Assembly: GCA_964368815.1 (NCBI GenBank)
Contig: CAYJDA010000001.1
Location: 62,001 to 126,000 of the forward strand
Direction of reading: 5' to 3'
DNA from: CAYJBH01 sp964368815
Lineage (GTDB): Bacteria; Bacillota; Clostridia; Oscillospirales; Ruminococcaceae
DNA length: 64,000 nt
Under the pieces are notes generated by a model. It worked only from the letters and a program-made list of their open reading frames with translations. It did not search any database and was not told the DNA's origin. Numbering within the stretch: the stretch's first letter is position 1; each line of letters opens with the position of its first letter. A program made the position numbers and the translations under genes. Of this stretch, positions 7,683 to 16,729 are shown one piece after another.

Positions 7683-8735
7683 ATGACTAAAATTTTAGAC
7701 ACCACCATAAGAGACGGTAGCTATGCCGTAAACTTTAACTTTTCCTGTACCGATGTTAAAAATATTTCGACGAGATTAGAGAGTTTAGGCTTTGAGTTTA
7801 TTGAAATCGGTCATGGAATGGGGCTAAATGCAAGCAGCGAAAAAAATGGAGTTTCATTGCACACCGATGAAGAATATATGTTAGCTGCAAACAGCGTGTT
7901 AACCACCTCAAAGTTCGGTAATTTCTGTATTCCGGGTATCGCTAAGTTAGAACATCTCAAGCATGCCAGAGATTGCGGTGCTTCCTTTGTTAGAATTGGT
8001 ATAAATGCTGATGAAATTCCAAAAACTGAACCATTTATAAGAGAAGCAAAAAAGCTTGGTTTTATTGTAATGACCAACTACATGAAATCATATGCCTTAA
8101 CCCCAAAGCAATTCGCACAAAGCGTAAAACTCTCGGAGAAGTACGGGGCTGACTATGTTTATATTGTAGACTCAGCGGGAAGCATGCTTCCAGATAACAT
8201 CAAGGAATATCATGATTCAATTCGAGAGCAATCAGACATTAAGTTAGGATTTCACGCACATGACAATCTTGGCCTTGCCATTTATAACAGCGTATACTGC
8301 ACACAGTTAGGGTTTGACATAATCGACACCTCTTTACAGGGTCTCGGGCGTAGCTCGGGAAATGCTTCAACCGAGCTTACATCGCTTGTGTTAATGAAGA
8401 TGGGCTTAAACTCTATTGATTATGATATTCCCTCACTACTCCATGCAGGATATGATACCTTGTCCGACATAACAAACCAGAATTTAAGATCTCCCCTCGA
8501 TATGGTTTGTGGCTTAGCAGAATTTCACACAAGCTACATGTCTTACATCCATCGATGTAGTGCTACTTATAATGTTAATCCATTATTATTAATTGTAGAA
8601 TATACTAAATTTGATAAGTTAAATATGGACTATGATAAACTTTGTGATATTGCAAAGTCCCTCCCTAAAAACACAATAAACCACAGCTATAATTTTTCTT
8701 CTTATATTGGCAATGAACAAACATTAAATCGATAA
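7683..8735 (+). CDS. HMGL/DmpG-like aldolase (DRE-TIM metallolyase)
   Basis: The 350-residue protein shows DRE-TIM metallolyase features: LDTTIRDGSY at residues 5-14 with the metal-binding Asp6, VDSAGSMLP at 162-170, GFHAHDNLGLA at 189-199 with metal ligands His191 and His193, and GLGRSSGNASTE. It most resembles 4-hydroxy-2-oxovalerate aldolase (MhpE/DmpG), a pyruvate aldolase, but no acetaldehyde dehydrogenase partner lies nearby, so a different carbonyl substrate is likely. It is the last gene of the operon, and the arginine operon promoter follows 43 bases later. It could build or cleave a hydroxy-keto acid used by the ligase. Confidence 0.82.
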   Translation: MTKILDTTIRDGSYAVNFNFSCTDVKNISTRLESLGFEFIEIGHGMGLNASSEKNGVSLHTDEEYMLAANSVLTTSKFGNFCIPGIAKLEHLKHARDCGASFVRIGINADEIPKTEPFIREAKKLGFIVMTNYMKSYALTPKQFAQSVKLSEKYGADYVYIVDSAGSMLPDNIKEYHDSIREQSDIKLGFHAHDNLGLAIYNSVYCTQLGFDIIDTSLQGLGRSSGNASTELTSLVLMKMGLNSIDYDIPSLLHAGYDTLSDITNQNLRSPLDMVCGLAEFHTSYMSYIHRCSATYNVNPLLLIVEYTKFDKLNMDYDKLCDIAKSLPKNTINHSYNFSSYIGNEQTLNR

Positions 8736-8777
8736 ATGCTTTTCCCTATTTTTGCGTCAAATTCACCACCTTGGGTA

Positions 8778-8806
8778 TTGTCATCATACTAATAATGTGT
8801 TATAAT
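8778..8806 (+). promoter_or_regulatory. Predicted sigma-A promoter of the arginine operon
   Basis: TTGTCA (8778-8783), exactly 17 bases, then TATAAT (8801-8806), with a predicted start near 8813 and a short leader to the argG ATG at 8836. The ribosome binding site is AAGAGGT. Confidence 0.7.
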
Positions 8807-8819
8807 GAACGATAAATCA
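8806..8819 (+). promoter_or_regulatory. Possible ArgR operator (ARG box half)
   Basis: TGAACGATAAATCA matches 10 of 14 positions of the Bacillus-type ARG box TGAATAAAAATTCA and overlaps the end of the -10 and the transcript start, where a repressor would work. The match is weak and argR itself is not in the window. Confidence 0.25.
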
Positions 8820-8835
8820 AAACTAAGAGGTAACT

Positions 8836-10056
8836 ATGAAAAAATTTAAGAAAGTTGTTCTTGCATATTCCGGAGGGCTCGACACCTCGGTAATCATTCC
8901 ATGGCTTAAAGAAAATTATGATAACTGTGAAGTTATTGCAGTTTCCGGCGATGTTGGTCAGGGAACTGAACTTGAAGGTCTTGAAGAAAAAGCCATTAAA
9001 ACAGGTGCCTCTAAATTATACATAGAGGACTTAAAAAAGGAGTTTGTTGAGGATTTTATCTTTCCAACCCTTAAAGCCGGCGCTAAGTATGAAGAGCGTT
9101 ACCTACTTGGTACAGCCTTTGCTCGTCCGATAATTGCTAAACGAATTGTAGAAATTGCTCTTAAAGAGGGCGCTGATGCTATTGCCCACGGTTGTACCGG
9201 CAAGGGTAATGATCAGGTGCGATTTGAACTTGCCATTAAGGCATTTGCTCCTGAAATGGGCATTATTGCGCCTTGGAGAACTTGGGAGTTTAAGAGCCGT
9301 GATGATGAAATAGATTATGCTGAAAAGCACAATATACCACTAAAAATCAGCCGTGAAACAAACTACTCCAAGGATAAAAACCTTTGGCATCTATCCCATG
9401 AGGGAATGGACCTTGAGGATCCGGCAAACGAGCCTATGATCGACAAGATATTAGAAATGGGAGTTTCTCCCGAAAAAGCACCGGATACCCCAACCTATGT
9501 AACAGTTGCCTTTGAGCAAGGAATTCCGGTATCGGTAGACGGAGAACGTATGGGTTCTGTTGAGATTATTGAAAAATTAAACGAGCTTGGCGGTGCAAAT
9601 GGAATAGGTATTGAGGATATTGTTGAAAACCGTCTTGTTGGAATGAAGTCCCGTGGCGTTTATGAAACACCGGGCGGTAGCATCCTTTATCGTGCACATG
9701 AAGCACTCGAAACTATTTGTTTAGATAAGGCGACACAGCATTATAAAATGCTGTTATCACACAAATTTGCCGAGATCGTTTATGACGGACAGTGGTTCAC
9801 ACCTCTACGCGAAGCGCTCAGCGCATTTGTTGACAAAACCCAGGAGACTGTAAGCGGAGAAGTAAAGGTTAAACTTTATAAGGGTAATATTATTCTATCT
9901 TCGGTAACAAGCCCCTACACCCTTTACGATGAAGAGGTTGCAACATTTGGTGAAGAAGAGGTGTATAACCAGCAGGATAGCGAAGGATTTATAAACTTGT
10001 TTGGTCTTCCCCTACAGGTTAAGGCAAGGTTAGACGCTAAACGTGCCGGAAAGTAA
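8836..10056 (+). CDS. argG: Argininosuccinate synthase
   Basis: The 406-residue enzyme joins citrulline and aspartate with ATP to make argininosuccinate, the penultimate step of arginine synthesis. The N-terminal nucleotide-binding motif AYSGGLDTSVI (residues 9-19) of the PP-loop ATPase fold is intact, as are GCTGKGNDQVRFE and the SHEGMDLEDPANEP segment. Length is that of the usual family. It heads a seven-gene arginine operon with its own promoter and a clear ribosome binding site; argH follows after 24 bases. Placing argG first differs from the common Bacillus split into argCJBD and argGH blocks. Confidence 0.98.
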   Translation: MKKFKKVVLAYSGGLDTSVIIPWLKENYDNCEVIAVSGDVGQGTELEGLEEKAIKTGASKLYIEDLKKEFVEDFIFPTLKAGAKYEERYLLGTAFARPIIAKRIVEIALKEGADAIAHGCTGKGNDQVRFELAIKAFAPEMGIIAPWRTWEFKSRDDEIDYAEKHNIPLKISRETNYSKDKNLWHLSHEGMDLEDPANEPMIDKILEMGVSPEKAPDTPTYVTVAFEQGIPVSVDGERMGSVEIIEKLNELGGANGIGIEDIVENRLVGMKSRGVYETPGGSILYRAHEALETICLDKATQHYKMLLSHKFAEIVYDGQWFTPLREALSAFVDKTQETVSGEVKVKLYKGNIILSSVTSPYTLYDEEVATFGEEEVYNQQDSEGFINLFGLPLQVKARLDAKRAGK

Positions 10057-10080
10057 TCTATAGAAAAGGAATTGTAAAAT

Positions 10081-11463
10081 ATGAAACTATGGGCAGGACG
10101 CACCAGTGGAGATGTGGATAAAAGACTAAACGACTTTAACTCCTCCCTCCCTTTCGACTGTAGACTTTATTTGCAGGACATTGAAGGCTCGCTTGCCCAT
10201 GCAAAAATGCTTTCGGATTGCAATATAATCAATTCTGACGATTATTCTGAAATCACGAATGGACTAAAACAAATTCTTGCAGACATTGAATCAGGAACAT
10301 TATCCTTTGATTGTGATGCCGAGGATATTCACATGTTTATCGAGGCCGAGCTTACCGAACGAATCGGAAGTGCCGGCAAAAGGCTTCATACTGCAAGAAG
10401 CCGAAATGACCAGGTTGCGCTTGATTTGAGGCTATACCTACGTAGCGAGATAGACAAAATTGAAAAAAACTTGCTATCGCTTATTGAAGTTTTATGTGGA
10501 TTAGCCACTAACAATACCGAAACGGTTATGCCGGGGTACACTCATTTACAGCGAGCGCAACCTATAACGTTTGCACATCATCTTTGTGCCTACTGCTATA
10601 TGTTTTTAAGAGATGTTTCAAGGCTGCGTGACTGCAACAAACGAATGAATGAATGTCCTCTCGGAAGCGGGGCTCTTGCCTCTACCGGTTATGATATCGA
10701 CAGATATCAAACGGCTGAAATATTAGGTTTTGACCGACCATGTGGCAACAGCCTTGACGGCGTTTCTGATAGAGACTATTGTATAGAATTATCTGCTTGT
10801 CTTTCTATTATAATGGTTCATCTGTCACGTTTTTGCGAAGAAATTATTCTTTGGTGCTCGCATGAGTTTAAGTTTATTGAACTCGATGATAGATTTTCCA
10901 CCGGCTCCTCCATAATGCCACAAAAGAAAAACCCGGATATAGCCGAGCTTGTTCGCGGAAAAAGCGGAAGAGTTGCTGGCGACTTAATGTCACTTATTAT
11001 GATGTTAAAAGGTACTCCCCTTGCTTATAACAAGGATATGCAGGAGGATAAGGAGGCTATATTTGATGCTGTTGATACTGTAATATCTTCCCTCAGTGCC
11101 TTCACCCCAATGATAGAGACTATGAAGGTTCTTCCGGAAAATATGCGTAGTGCATCGGCAAAGGGCTTTATTAATGCAACTGACTGTGCAGACTATCTTG
11201 TTGGCAAAGGAATGCCGTTCCGTGATGCCTATAAGGTTGTTGGAGCATTAGTTTCAAAATGCGTTAGAGAGGATAAAACCTTTGAAACTCTATCTATTTT
11301 AGAATATAAAGAAGCTAGTGAGATGTTTGAAGAGGACATATATACCACAATATCCCTCGAACAGTGCGTTGAGGTTAGAAATGCGGTTGGTGGACCATCT
11401 TCGTCTGCTGTCAAAAAATCGTTAGAAGATATTAGTTCAAAGCTATTGGAGTATAAAGAATGA
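10081..11463 (+). CDS. argH: Argininosuccinate lyase
   Basis: The 460-residue cytosolic enzyme cleaves argininosuccinate to arginine and fumarate. It starts with the typical LWAGRTSG and carries the superfamily signature GSSIMPQKKNPD (about residues 279-290), along with TARSRNDQVALDLRL and GYTHLQRAQP. Length fits the fumarase/aspartase-superfamily lyases. Its stop overlaps the argC start in an ATGA junction, which points to coupled translation. Confidence 0.98.
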   Translation: MKLWAGRTSGDVDKRLNDFNSSLPFDCRLYLQDIEGSLAHAKMLSDCNIINSDDYSEITNGLKQILADIESGTLSFDCDAEDIHMFIEAELTERIGSAGKRLHTARSRNDQVALDLRLYLRSEIDKIEKNLLSLIEVLCGLATNNTETVMPGYTHLQRAQPITFAHHLCAYCYMFLRDVSRLRDCNKRMNECPLGSGALASTGYDIDRYQTAEILGFDRPCGNSLDGVSDRDYCIELSACLSIIMVHLSRFCEEIILWCSHEFKFIELDDRFSTGSSIMPQKKNPDIAELVRGKSGRVAGDLMSLIMMLKGTPLAYNKDMQEDKEAIFDAVDTVISSLSAFTPMIETMKVLPENMRSASAKGFINATDCADYLVGKGMPFRDAYKVVGALVSKCVREDKTFETLSILEYKEASEMFEEDIYTTISLEQCVEVRNAVGGPSSSAVKKSLEDISSKLLEYKE

Positions 11464-12491
11464 CTAAGGTAGGAATTATAGGTGCATCAGGCTACGCAGG
11501 CGCAGAGCTTGCGAGGCTTTTACTTAATCACGACAAGGCAGAGATAGTCGCCATGTCGTCGGTAAGCTTTGAGGGTAAGCCATTGTCAATGGTCTACCCG
11601 TCATATCTTGGTCGTCTTGATGATTTGTTGGTCGACGAGGATACCGTTATTGAAAAAAGCGATATTGTTTTCGCCTCTCTTCCTCATGGCCTATGCGAAG
11701 AAATTGCAAAAAAGTGCGTTGATAAGGGGCGCAGATTTATCGACCTTGGTGCTGATTTCCGATTAAAAAATGAAGAGGATTTTAAGGAATGGTACAGTCT
11801 TGCGTTTAAGTATCCTTATCTGCACTCTGAGGCAGTTTACGGCCTTTCCGAGCTTTTTGCACAGGATATTGCATCTGCAAAAATAGTTGCCAATCCGGGT
11901 TGTTATCCCACCAGTGTAGCGCTTGGACTTGCTCCGCTATTAAAAAACAATCTAATAAAGTCCGGCATTATTATAGATTCAAAAAGCGGTACCACCGGTG
12001 CAGGACGAGGATTAACCGATACTACCCATTTTCCTGAATGCAACGAAAATTTTGCACCTTATAAAGTTGCCGAACACCGTCACACTCCAGAAATAGAGCA
12101 AACGCTTTCTACTATTTCCGGTTTAGACGTAAAGGTTACCTTTGTTCCTCATCTGCTACCCATCAATCGTGGAATTCTATCTACAATGTATGCAGATATT
12201 TCCACCGATATTTGTGAGCAGGATATTTTCGAGTTGTATAGTAATTTTTATAAAGATACTCCCTTTGTTAGAGTTTTACCGAAGGGCAAAGCTGCATGTA
12301 CAAAAGCTGTTAGACTGTCTAACTACTGCGACATTTCGATTCATTATGACCGACGATGCGGCCGGATAATTATAGCCTCGGCCATTGATAACATGGTCAA
12401 GGGTGCCGCCGGCCAGGCAATTCAGAACATGAACATAATGCTGGGGATTGACGAAAAAACAGGATTGAATTTTATTTCTCCGGCCTTTTAG
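11460..12491 (+). CDS. argC: N-acetyl-gamma-glutamyl-phosphate reductase
   Basis: The 343-residue protein reduces N-acetylglutamyl phosphate to the semialdehyde with NADPH. The N-terminal Rossmann motif GASGYAGAELARLL (residues 8-21) and the catalytic cysteine in NPGCYPTSVALGL (about 145-157) are present, followed by GTTGAGRG. It overlaps the end of argH by four bases and is followed by argJ after 14 bases. Confidence 0.98.
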   Translation: MTKVGIIGASGYAGAELARLLLNHDKAEIVAMSSVSFEGKPLSMVYPSYLGRLDDLLVDEDTVIEKSDIVFASLPHGLCEEIAKKCVDKGRRFIDLGADFRLKNEEDFKEWYSLAFKYPYLHSEAVYGLSELFAQDIASAKIVANPGCYPTSVALGLAPLLKNNLIKSGIIIDSKSGTTGAGRGLTDTTHFPECNENFAPYKVAEHRHTPEIEQTLSTISGLDVKVTFVPHLLPINRGILSTMYADISTDICEQDIFELYSNFYKDTPFVRVLPKGKAACTKAVRLSNYCDISIHYDRRCGRIIIASAIDNMVKGAAGQAIQNMNIMLGIDEKTGLNFISPAF

Positions 12492-12505
12492 AATAGGAGT
12501 AGTTA

Positions 12506-13723
12506 ATGAATATAATAAAAATATCGGGAGGGGTTTGTGCCGCCGATGGCTTTACCGCTTCCGGAGTACATTGTGGAATTAGAAAAAACAAGTCCAAGTT
12601 AGATTTAGCACTTATCTACAGTGAAGCTCGTTGTAGTGCTGCCTCGGTTTACACCAAAAACAAGGTGGTGGGTGCGCCAATTATTGTAACCAAGCAAAAC
12701 TTAAGTGATGGATATGCACACGCAATAATTTGTAATAGCGGTAACGCAAATACCTGCAATGCCGATGGAGTTGATAAGGCGGTTAGCACCTGTAAAGAAA
12801 TTGCCACTGCGCTTAAAATAAATGATTCTGACGTTATTGTAGCTTCTACAGGTGTTATAGGACAACCATTAGATGTTAACGCTATCATATCTGGAATACC
12901 AAGCCTTGTTGACGGATTATCCACTAACGGCGATAATGCTGCCGAGGCAATTTTAACCACCGACCTTGTTAAAAAGGAAATTGCGGTGGAATTTATGTTA
13001 TCTGGCAGAAAATGTAAACTAGGGGGCATCGCCAAGGGTAGCGGAATGATTCACCCAAACATGGCAACCATGCTGTGCTTTATAACTACAGATGCGTGTA
13101 TATCTCCCGAAATGTTGCAAAAAGTTCTTACAGATGTTGTTAACGATAGTTTTAACATGGTTAGCGTTGATGGTGATACTTCAACAAATGATATGGTTTC
13201 AGTGTTGGCAAATTCTGCGGCAAAAAACCCCTGTATAGAAAGCGAAAACGACGATTATAATATATTTCATCAAGCGCTGTTAAAAGTTTGTACCCATCTT
13301 TGTCGCATGGTTGCAGGTGATGGCGAGGGCGCAACAAAGCTTCTTGAGTGCAATGTAACCGGAGCACCAACCAAGCAGGTAGCTCGTTTAGTGTCTAAAT
13401 CGGTTATTACCTCTAGTTTATTCAAGGCTGCTATGTTTGGCGAGGATGCAAACTGGGGCCGTATATTATGTGCCATAGGATATACAGATGCCGAATTTAA
13501 CATTGAAAATGTTGATGTTGAGCTAAGAAGTGAGCGTGGTGCAGTTAATGTTTGCAAAAATGGTTCCGGAATAGACTTTTCTGAAGAAAAAGCTTCCGAC
13601 GTTTTATCTTCCGACGAAATACGAATTGAGATTTCTCTCGGAAACGGTGATGGAGCTGCAACAGCCTGGGGTTGCGATCTTAGTTATGATTACGTTAAGA
13701 TAAACGGCGACTACCGTAGTTAA
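12506..13723 (+). CDS. argJ: Bifunctional ornithine acetyltransferase / N-acetylglutamate synthase
   Basis: The 405-residue protein transfers the acetyl group from N-acetylornithine to glutamate, recycling the protecting group; many homologues also use acetyl-CoA. The self-cleavage site is seen in KGSGMIHPNMATMLCF, with the new N-terminal threonine expected at the Ala-Thr bond, so the mature enzyme would be an alpha/beta pair. Whether it is mono- or bifunctional cannot be settled by eye, but no separate argA is present in the window. Position between argC and argB follows the usual argCJBD order. Confidence 0.96.
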   Translation: MNIIKISGGVCAADGFTASGVHCGIRKNKSKLDLALIYSEARCSAASVYTKNKVVGAPIIVTKQNLSDGYAHAIICNSGNANTCNADGVDKAVSTCKEIATALKINDSDVIVASTGVIGQPLDVNAIISGIPSLVDGLSTNGDNAAEAILTTDLVKKEIAVEFMLSGRKCKLGGIAKGSGMIHPNMATMLCFITTDACISPEMLQKVLTDVVNDSFNMVSVDGDTSTNDMVSVLANSAAKNPCIESENDDYNIFHQALLKVCTHLCRMVAGDGEGATKLLECNVTGAPTKQVARLVSKSVITSSLFKAAMFGEDANWGRILCAIGYTDAEFNIENVDVELRSERGAVNVCKNGSGIDFSEEKASDVLSSDEIRIEISLGNGDGAATAWGCDLSYDYVKINGDYRS

Positions 13724-13739
13724 TGGAAGGAACTTGTTT

Positions 13740-14594
13740 ATGATTAAAGATATTGAAAGAGCTCAAATACTTATAGAGGCTCTTCCCTACATACAGCGTT
13801 ATCGGGGAAAAACAGTTGTAATAAAATATGGCGGCAATGCAATGACTTCACCCGAACTAAAAGCAGCGGTAATGGAAGACTTAATTCTGTTATCCTTGAT
13901 GGGCATTCGAATTGTTTTAGTTCATGGTGGCGGACCGGAAATAACTGAAATGCTAAAACGAATGCAGCTTGAAAGCCGTTTTGTTGATGGACTTCGTTAT
14001 ACTGATAAAGAAACCGCTGAGGTTGTTCAGATGGTGCTTGCCGGTAAATTAAGCAAAGAGCTAGTTTTTCTGCTCCAACGAAGTGGTGGTAAGGCCATGG
14101 GGCTTTGCGGCCTCGACGGTGGAATGCTAACTGCAAAAAAACACAAAGGTAAAAATGATCTCGGTTATGTTGGAGATATCACCGATGTTAATGTATCGCC
14201 TATCATCGATGCGTTAGACTGTGGATATATACCGGTAGTTGCAACGGTTGCCGGTGACAGCGATGGCAACGTATATAATATTAACGCGGATACTGCCGCC
14301 TCCTGTATTGCATCTGCATTGCAGGCAGAGAGTCTTATTCTCATGACCGATATTAAGGGTCTTCTTGAAGATAAAGAAGATGAAAGCACTCTTATTGCTG
14401 AGGTGAGTGTGAGCGAAGTACAACATTATATAAAGCGTGGTATTATCTCCGGTGGTATGATTCCAAAGGTTGACTGCTGTGTTGAAGCGGTACGACGAGG
14501 GGTTAACAGAACATTTATATTAGATGGACGTGAAAAACATGCTATACTAATAGAAATCCTTTCCGATAAGGGAAGTGGAACTATGTTTTATTAA
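13740..14594 (+). CDS. argB: Acetylglutamate kinase
   Basis: The 284-residue amino-acid kinase phosphorylates N-acetylglutamate, often the feedback-controlled step. IKYGGNAM near the N-terminus, VHGGGPEITEML (about 64-75) and the later MTDIKGLLEDK and GGMIPKVDCC segments are typical. I use ATG 13740, nine bases after GGAAGGA, rather than the in-frame TTG at 13734, which is too close to it. An N-terminal helix (IERAQILIEALPYIQ) is present, as in arginine-sensitive hexameric forms, so feedback inhibition is plausible. Confidence 0.97.
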   Translation: MIKDIERAQILIEALPYIQRYRGKTVVIKYGGNAMTSPELKAAVMEDLILLSLMGIRIVLVHGGGPEITEMLKRMQLESRFVDGLRYTDKETAEVVQMVLAGKLSKELVFLLQRSGGKAMGLCGLDGGMLTAKKHKGKNDLGYVGDITDVNVSPIIDALDCGYIPVVATVAGDSDGNVYNINADTAASCIASALQAESLILMTDIKGLLEDKEDESTLIAEVSVSEVQHYIKRGIISGGMIPKVDCCVEAVRRGVNRTFILDGREKHAILIEILSDKGSGTMFY

Positions 14595-14613
14595 CTGATT
14601 TGGAGAATGAATA

Positions 14614-15789
14614 ATGACTTTTGATAATGTATTAAACACTTATAATGAATCGGTAGTAGCAACCTACGCAAGATTTCCGCTTTGCATTGCTTCGGGAAAA
14701 GGCTCAGTTTGCACTGATATCGATGGTAAAGAATATATAGATTTTACTACCGGCATTGGTGTTAACAGCCTTGGCTTTTGCGATGATGGTTGGTCAAATG
14801 CTGTAGCAAAACAAGCAGAGGTGCTAAACCATACCTCAAACTTATACTATACTATTCCCGGGATGGAGCTTGCAAAACAGCTTTGTGTGCGTACAGGATA
14901 TAAAAATATTTTTTATGCAAACTCCGGTGCCGAAGCAAACGAAGGAGCAATTAAGGCAGCAAGAAAATATAGCTTCGACAAATACGGAGATGGGCGCAAT
15001 GAAATCATTACCCTTGTAAATTCATTCCATGGCCGTACTGTAACTACACTCGCAGCAACCGGTCAAGATAGTTTTCACAACTATTTTTTCCCCTTTACCG
15101 AAGGGTTTTCTTACTGCCCTGCCGGTAATCTTGATGCACTTAAAACAGCGATAAGTAATAAAACCTGCGCCATTATGATTGAGTTAGTTCAGGGCGAAGG
15201 TGGCGTTATTAGCCTTGATAAACAATACGTCGATGGCATAGTTGAGCTATGCAACGAAAAAGATATTTTATTAATTGCCGACGAGGTTCAAACCGGCATA
15301 GGACGAACCGGAAAGTTGCTAGCCTCTGAGCATTATAGCATACAACCGGATATTACTACCCTTGCAAAGGGTCTTGGAGGTGGACTTCCTATAGGTGGAA
15401 TACTATTTAATGAGAAAACGTCCTGTGTTCTCTCGGCCGGCACACATGGTTCTACCTTCGGCGGTAATCCAATTTCCGCTGCAGCAGCATTATATACGGT
15501 AAATAAAATAGACGACGAATTGCTTGCTGAAGTATCAATAAAAGGTGAACACCTAAAAAAACGACTGCTTAGCATGAAAGGTGTTAATACTGTTGATGGA
15601 CTCGGAATGATGATTGGAATTGATGTTGCGCCACTAATTGCCGGAGACATTGTTAAGGCGGGGATTGAAAACGGTCTGTTGCTTTTAACGGCTAAGGAAA
15701 AGGTGAGAATGCTACCACCGCTTAATATTCCTATGAGCACGCTTGATAAAGGATTGGATATATTTGAAAAGCTTCTTACGCAGAGATAG
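14614..15789 (+). CDS. argD: Acetylornithine aminotransferase
   Basis: The 391-residue class III PLP-dependent transaminase converts N-acetylglutamate semialdehyde to N-acetylornithine with glutamate as donor. The PLP lysine lies in TTLAKGLGGGLPIGG, the cofactor aspartate in LLIADEVQTGIGRTG, and YANSGAEANEGAIK binds the phosphate. Length and motifs match ArgD. It follows argB after 19 bases. Confidence 0.96.
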   Translation: MTFDNVLNTYNESVVATYARFPLCIASGKGSVCTDIDGKEYIDFTTGIGVNSLGFCDDGWSNAVAKQAEVLNHTSNLYYTIPGMELAKQLCVRTGYKNIFYANSGAEANEGAIKAARKYSFDKYGDGRNEIITLVNSFHGRTVTTLAATGQDSFHNYFFPFTEGFSYCPAGNLDALKTAISNKTCAIMIELVQGEGGVISLDKQYVDGIVELCNEKDILLIADEVQTGIGRTGKLLASEHYSIQPDITTLAKGLGGGLPIGGILFNEKTSCVLSAGTHGSTFGGNPISAAAALYTVNKIDDELLAEVSIKGEHLKKRLLSMKGVNTVDGLGMMIGIDVAPLIAGDIVKAGIENGLLLLTAKEKVRMLPPLNIPMSTLDKGLDIFEKLLTQR

Positions 15790-15803
15790 AAAGGGTAAAA
15801 GAA

Positions 15804-16724
15804 ATGGAACATTTATTAAAGCTCGGCGATCTTACGGGCGAGGAAATAATTGATATTTTAAATCTTGCAGACCAACTAAAGTATCAACAAAAGCATGGTT
15901 TGCCGCATCGTCATCTTGAGGGTAAAACTCTTGGTATGATATTTCAAAAGTCATCTACCCGTACAAGGGTGTCATTTGAAGTTGGTATGTATCAGCTTGG
16001 CGGCTCAGCATTATTTCTGTCCTCGAACGATCTTCAGATAGGCAGAGGTGAGCCGGTGTGTGATACTGCTCGAGTCCTTTCACGTTATCTTAACGGTATT
16101 ATGATAAGAACCTTTGATCAGAGTGAGGTTGAACAACTTGCTGAGTTTGGCAGTATTCCTGTTATTAACGGGCTTACCGATTACTGTCACCCCTGCCAAA
16201 TACTTGCTGATTTAATGACAATCAGGGAGTATAAAGGTCATCTTGAAGGGCTAAAAATGTGCTACATCGGTGATGGAAATAATATGGCAAACTCACTTAT
16301 AGTTGGTGGATTAAAGGTTGGAATGGAGGTTAGCATCGCGACCCCCTCCGGCTATGAACCTGCTAAAGATGTTATGGATTTTGCTAGTGAGTTCGATTGT
16401 TTTTATTATACAAATAACCCCATGGAGGCAGCAAAGAATGCTGATGTTGTTATAACAGATGTTTGGGCATCTATGGGTCAGGAAGGAGAATCCGACAAAC
16501 GTAAAATTGCTTTTGAAGGATACCAGATTAACAGTTCATTGATGTCGATTGCAAAACCTGATGCAATGGTTCAGCACTGTCTTCCCGCACATCGAGAAGA
16601 AGAGATAACCGCTGAAATTTTTGAAAAACATTCTGCCGAAATTTTTGATGAAACAGAAAACCGTTTACATGCTCAAAAAGCTGTGCTCGTGAAGTTAATG
16701 GGCAGTAAGCACGGAAAGGACTAA
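15804..16724 (+). CDS. argF: Ornithine carbamoyltransferase
   Basis: The 306-residue enzyme makes citrulline from ornithine and carbamoyl phosphate. The carbamoyl-phosphate motif SSTRTRVSFE (about 50-59), the ornithine-side HPCQILADL and the catalytic cysteine in MVQHCLPAHREEE are all present. It is the last arginine gene; carA and carB are not in the window. An anabolic role is inferred from the operon. The methionyl-tRNA synthetase gene begins five bases after its stop. Confidence 0.97.
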   Translation: MEHLLKLGDLTGEEIIDILNLADQLKYQQKHGLPHRHLEGKTLGMIFQKSSTRTRVSFEVGMYQLGGSALFLSSNDLQIGRGEPVCDTARVLSRYLNGIMIRTFDQSEVEQLAEFGSIPVINGLTDYCHPCQILADLMTIREYKGHLEGLKMCYIGDGNNMANSLIVGGLKVGMEVSIATPSGYEPAKDVMDFASEFDCFYYTNNPMEAAKNADVVITDVWASMGQEGESDKRKIAFEGYQINSSLMSIAKPDAMVQHCLPAHREEEITAEIFEKHSAEIFDETENRLHAQKAVLVKLMGSKHGKD

Positions 16725-16729
16725 AATTT

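Noticed and set aside
12649..13035. Open frame of 128 codons antisense to argJ
   Set aside because: Shadow of the argJ reading frame; argJ motifs run through the whole region.
15333..15812. Open frame of 159 codons antisense to argD
   Set aside because: Composition is that of an antisense shadow and the PLP-lysine region of argD lies on the other strand.
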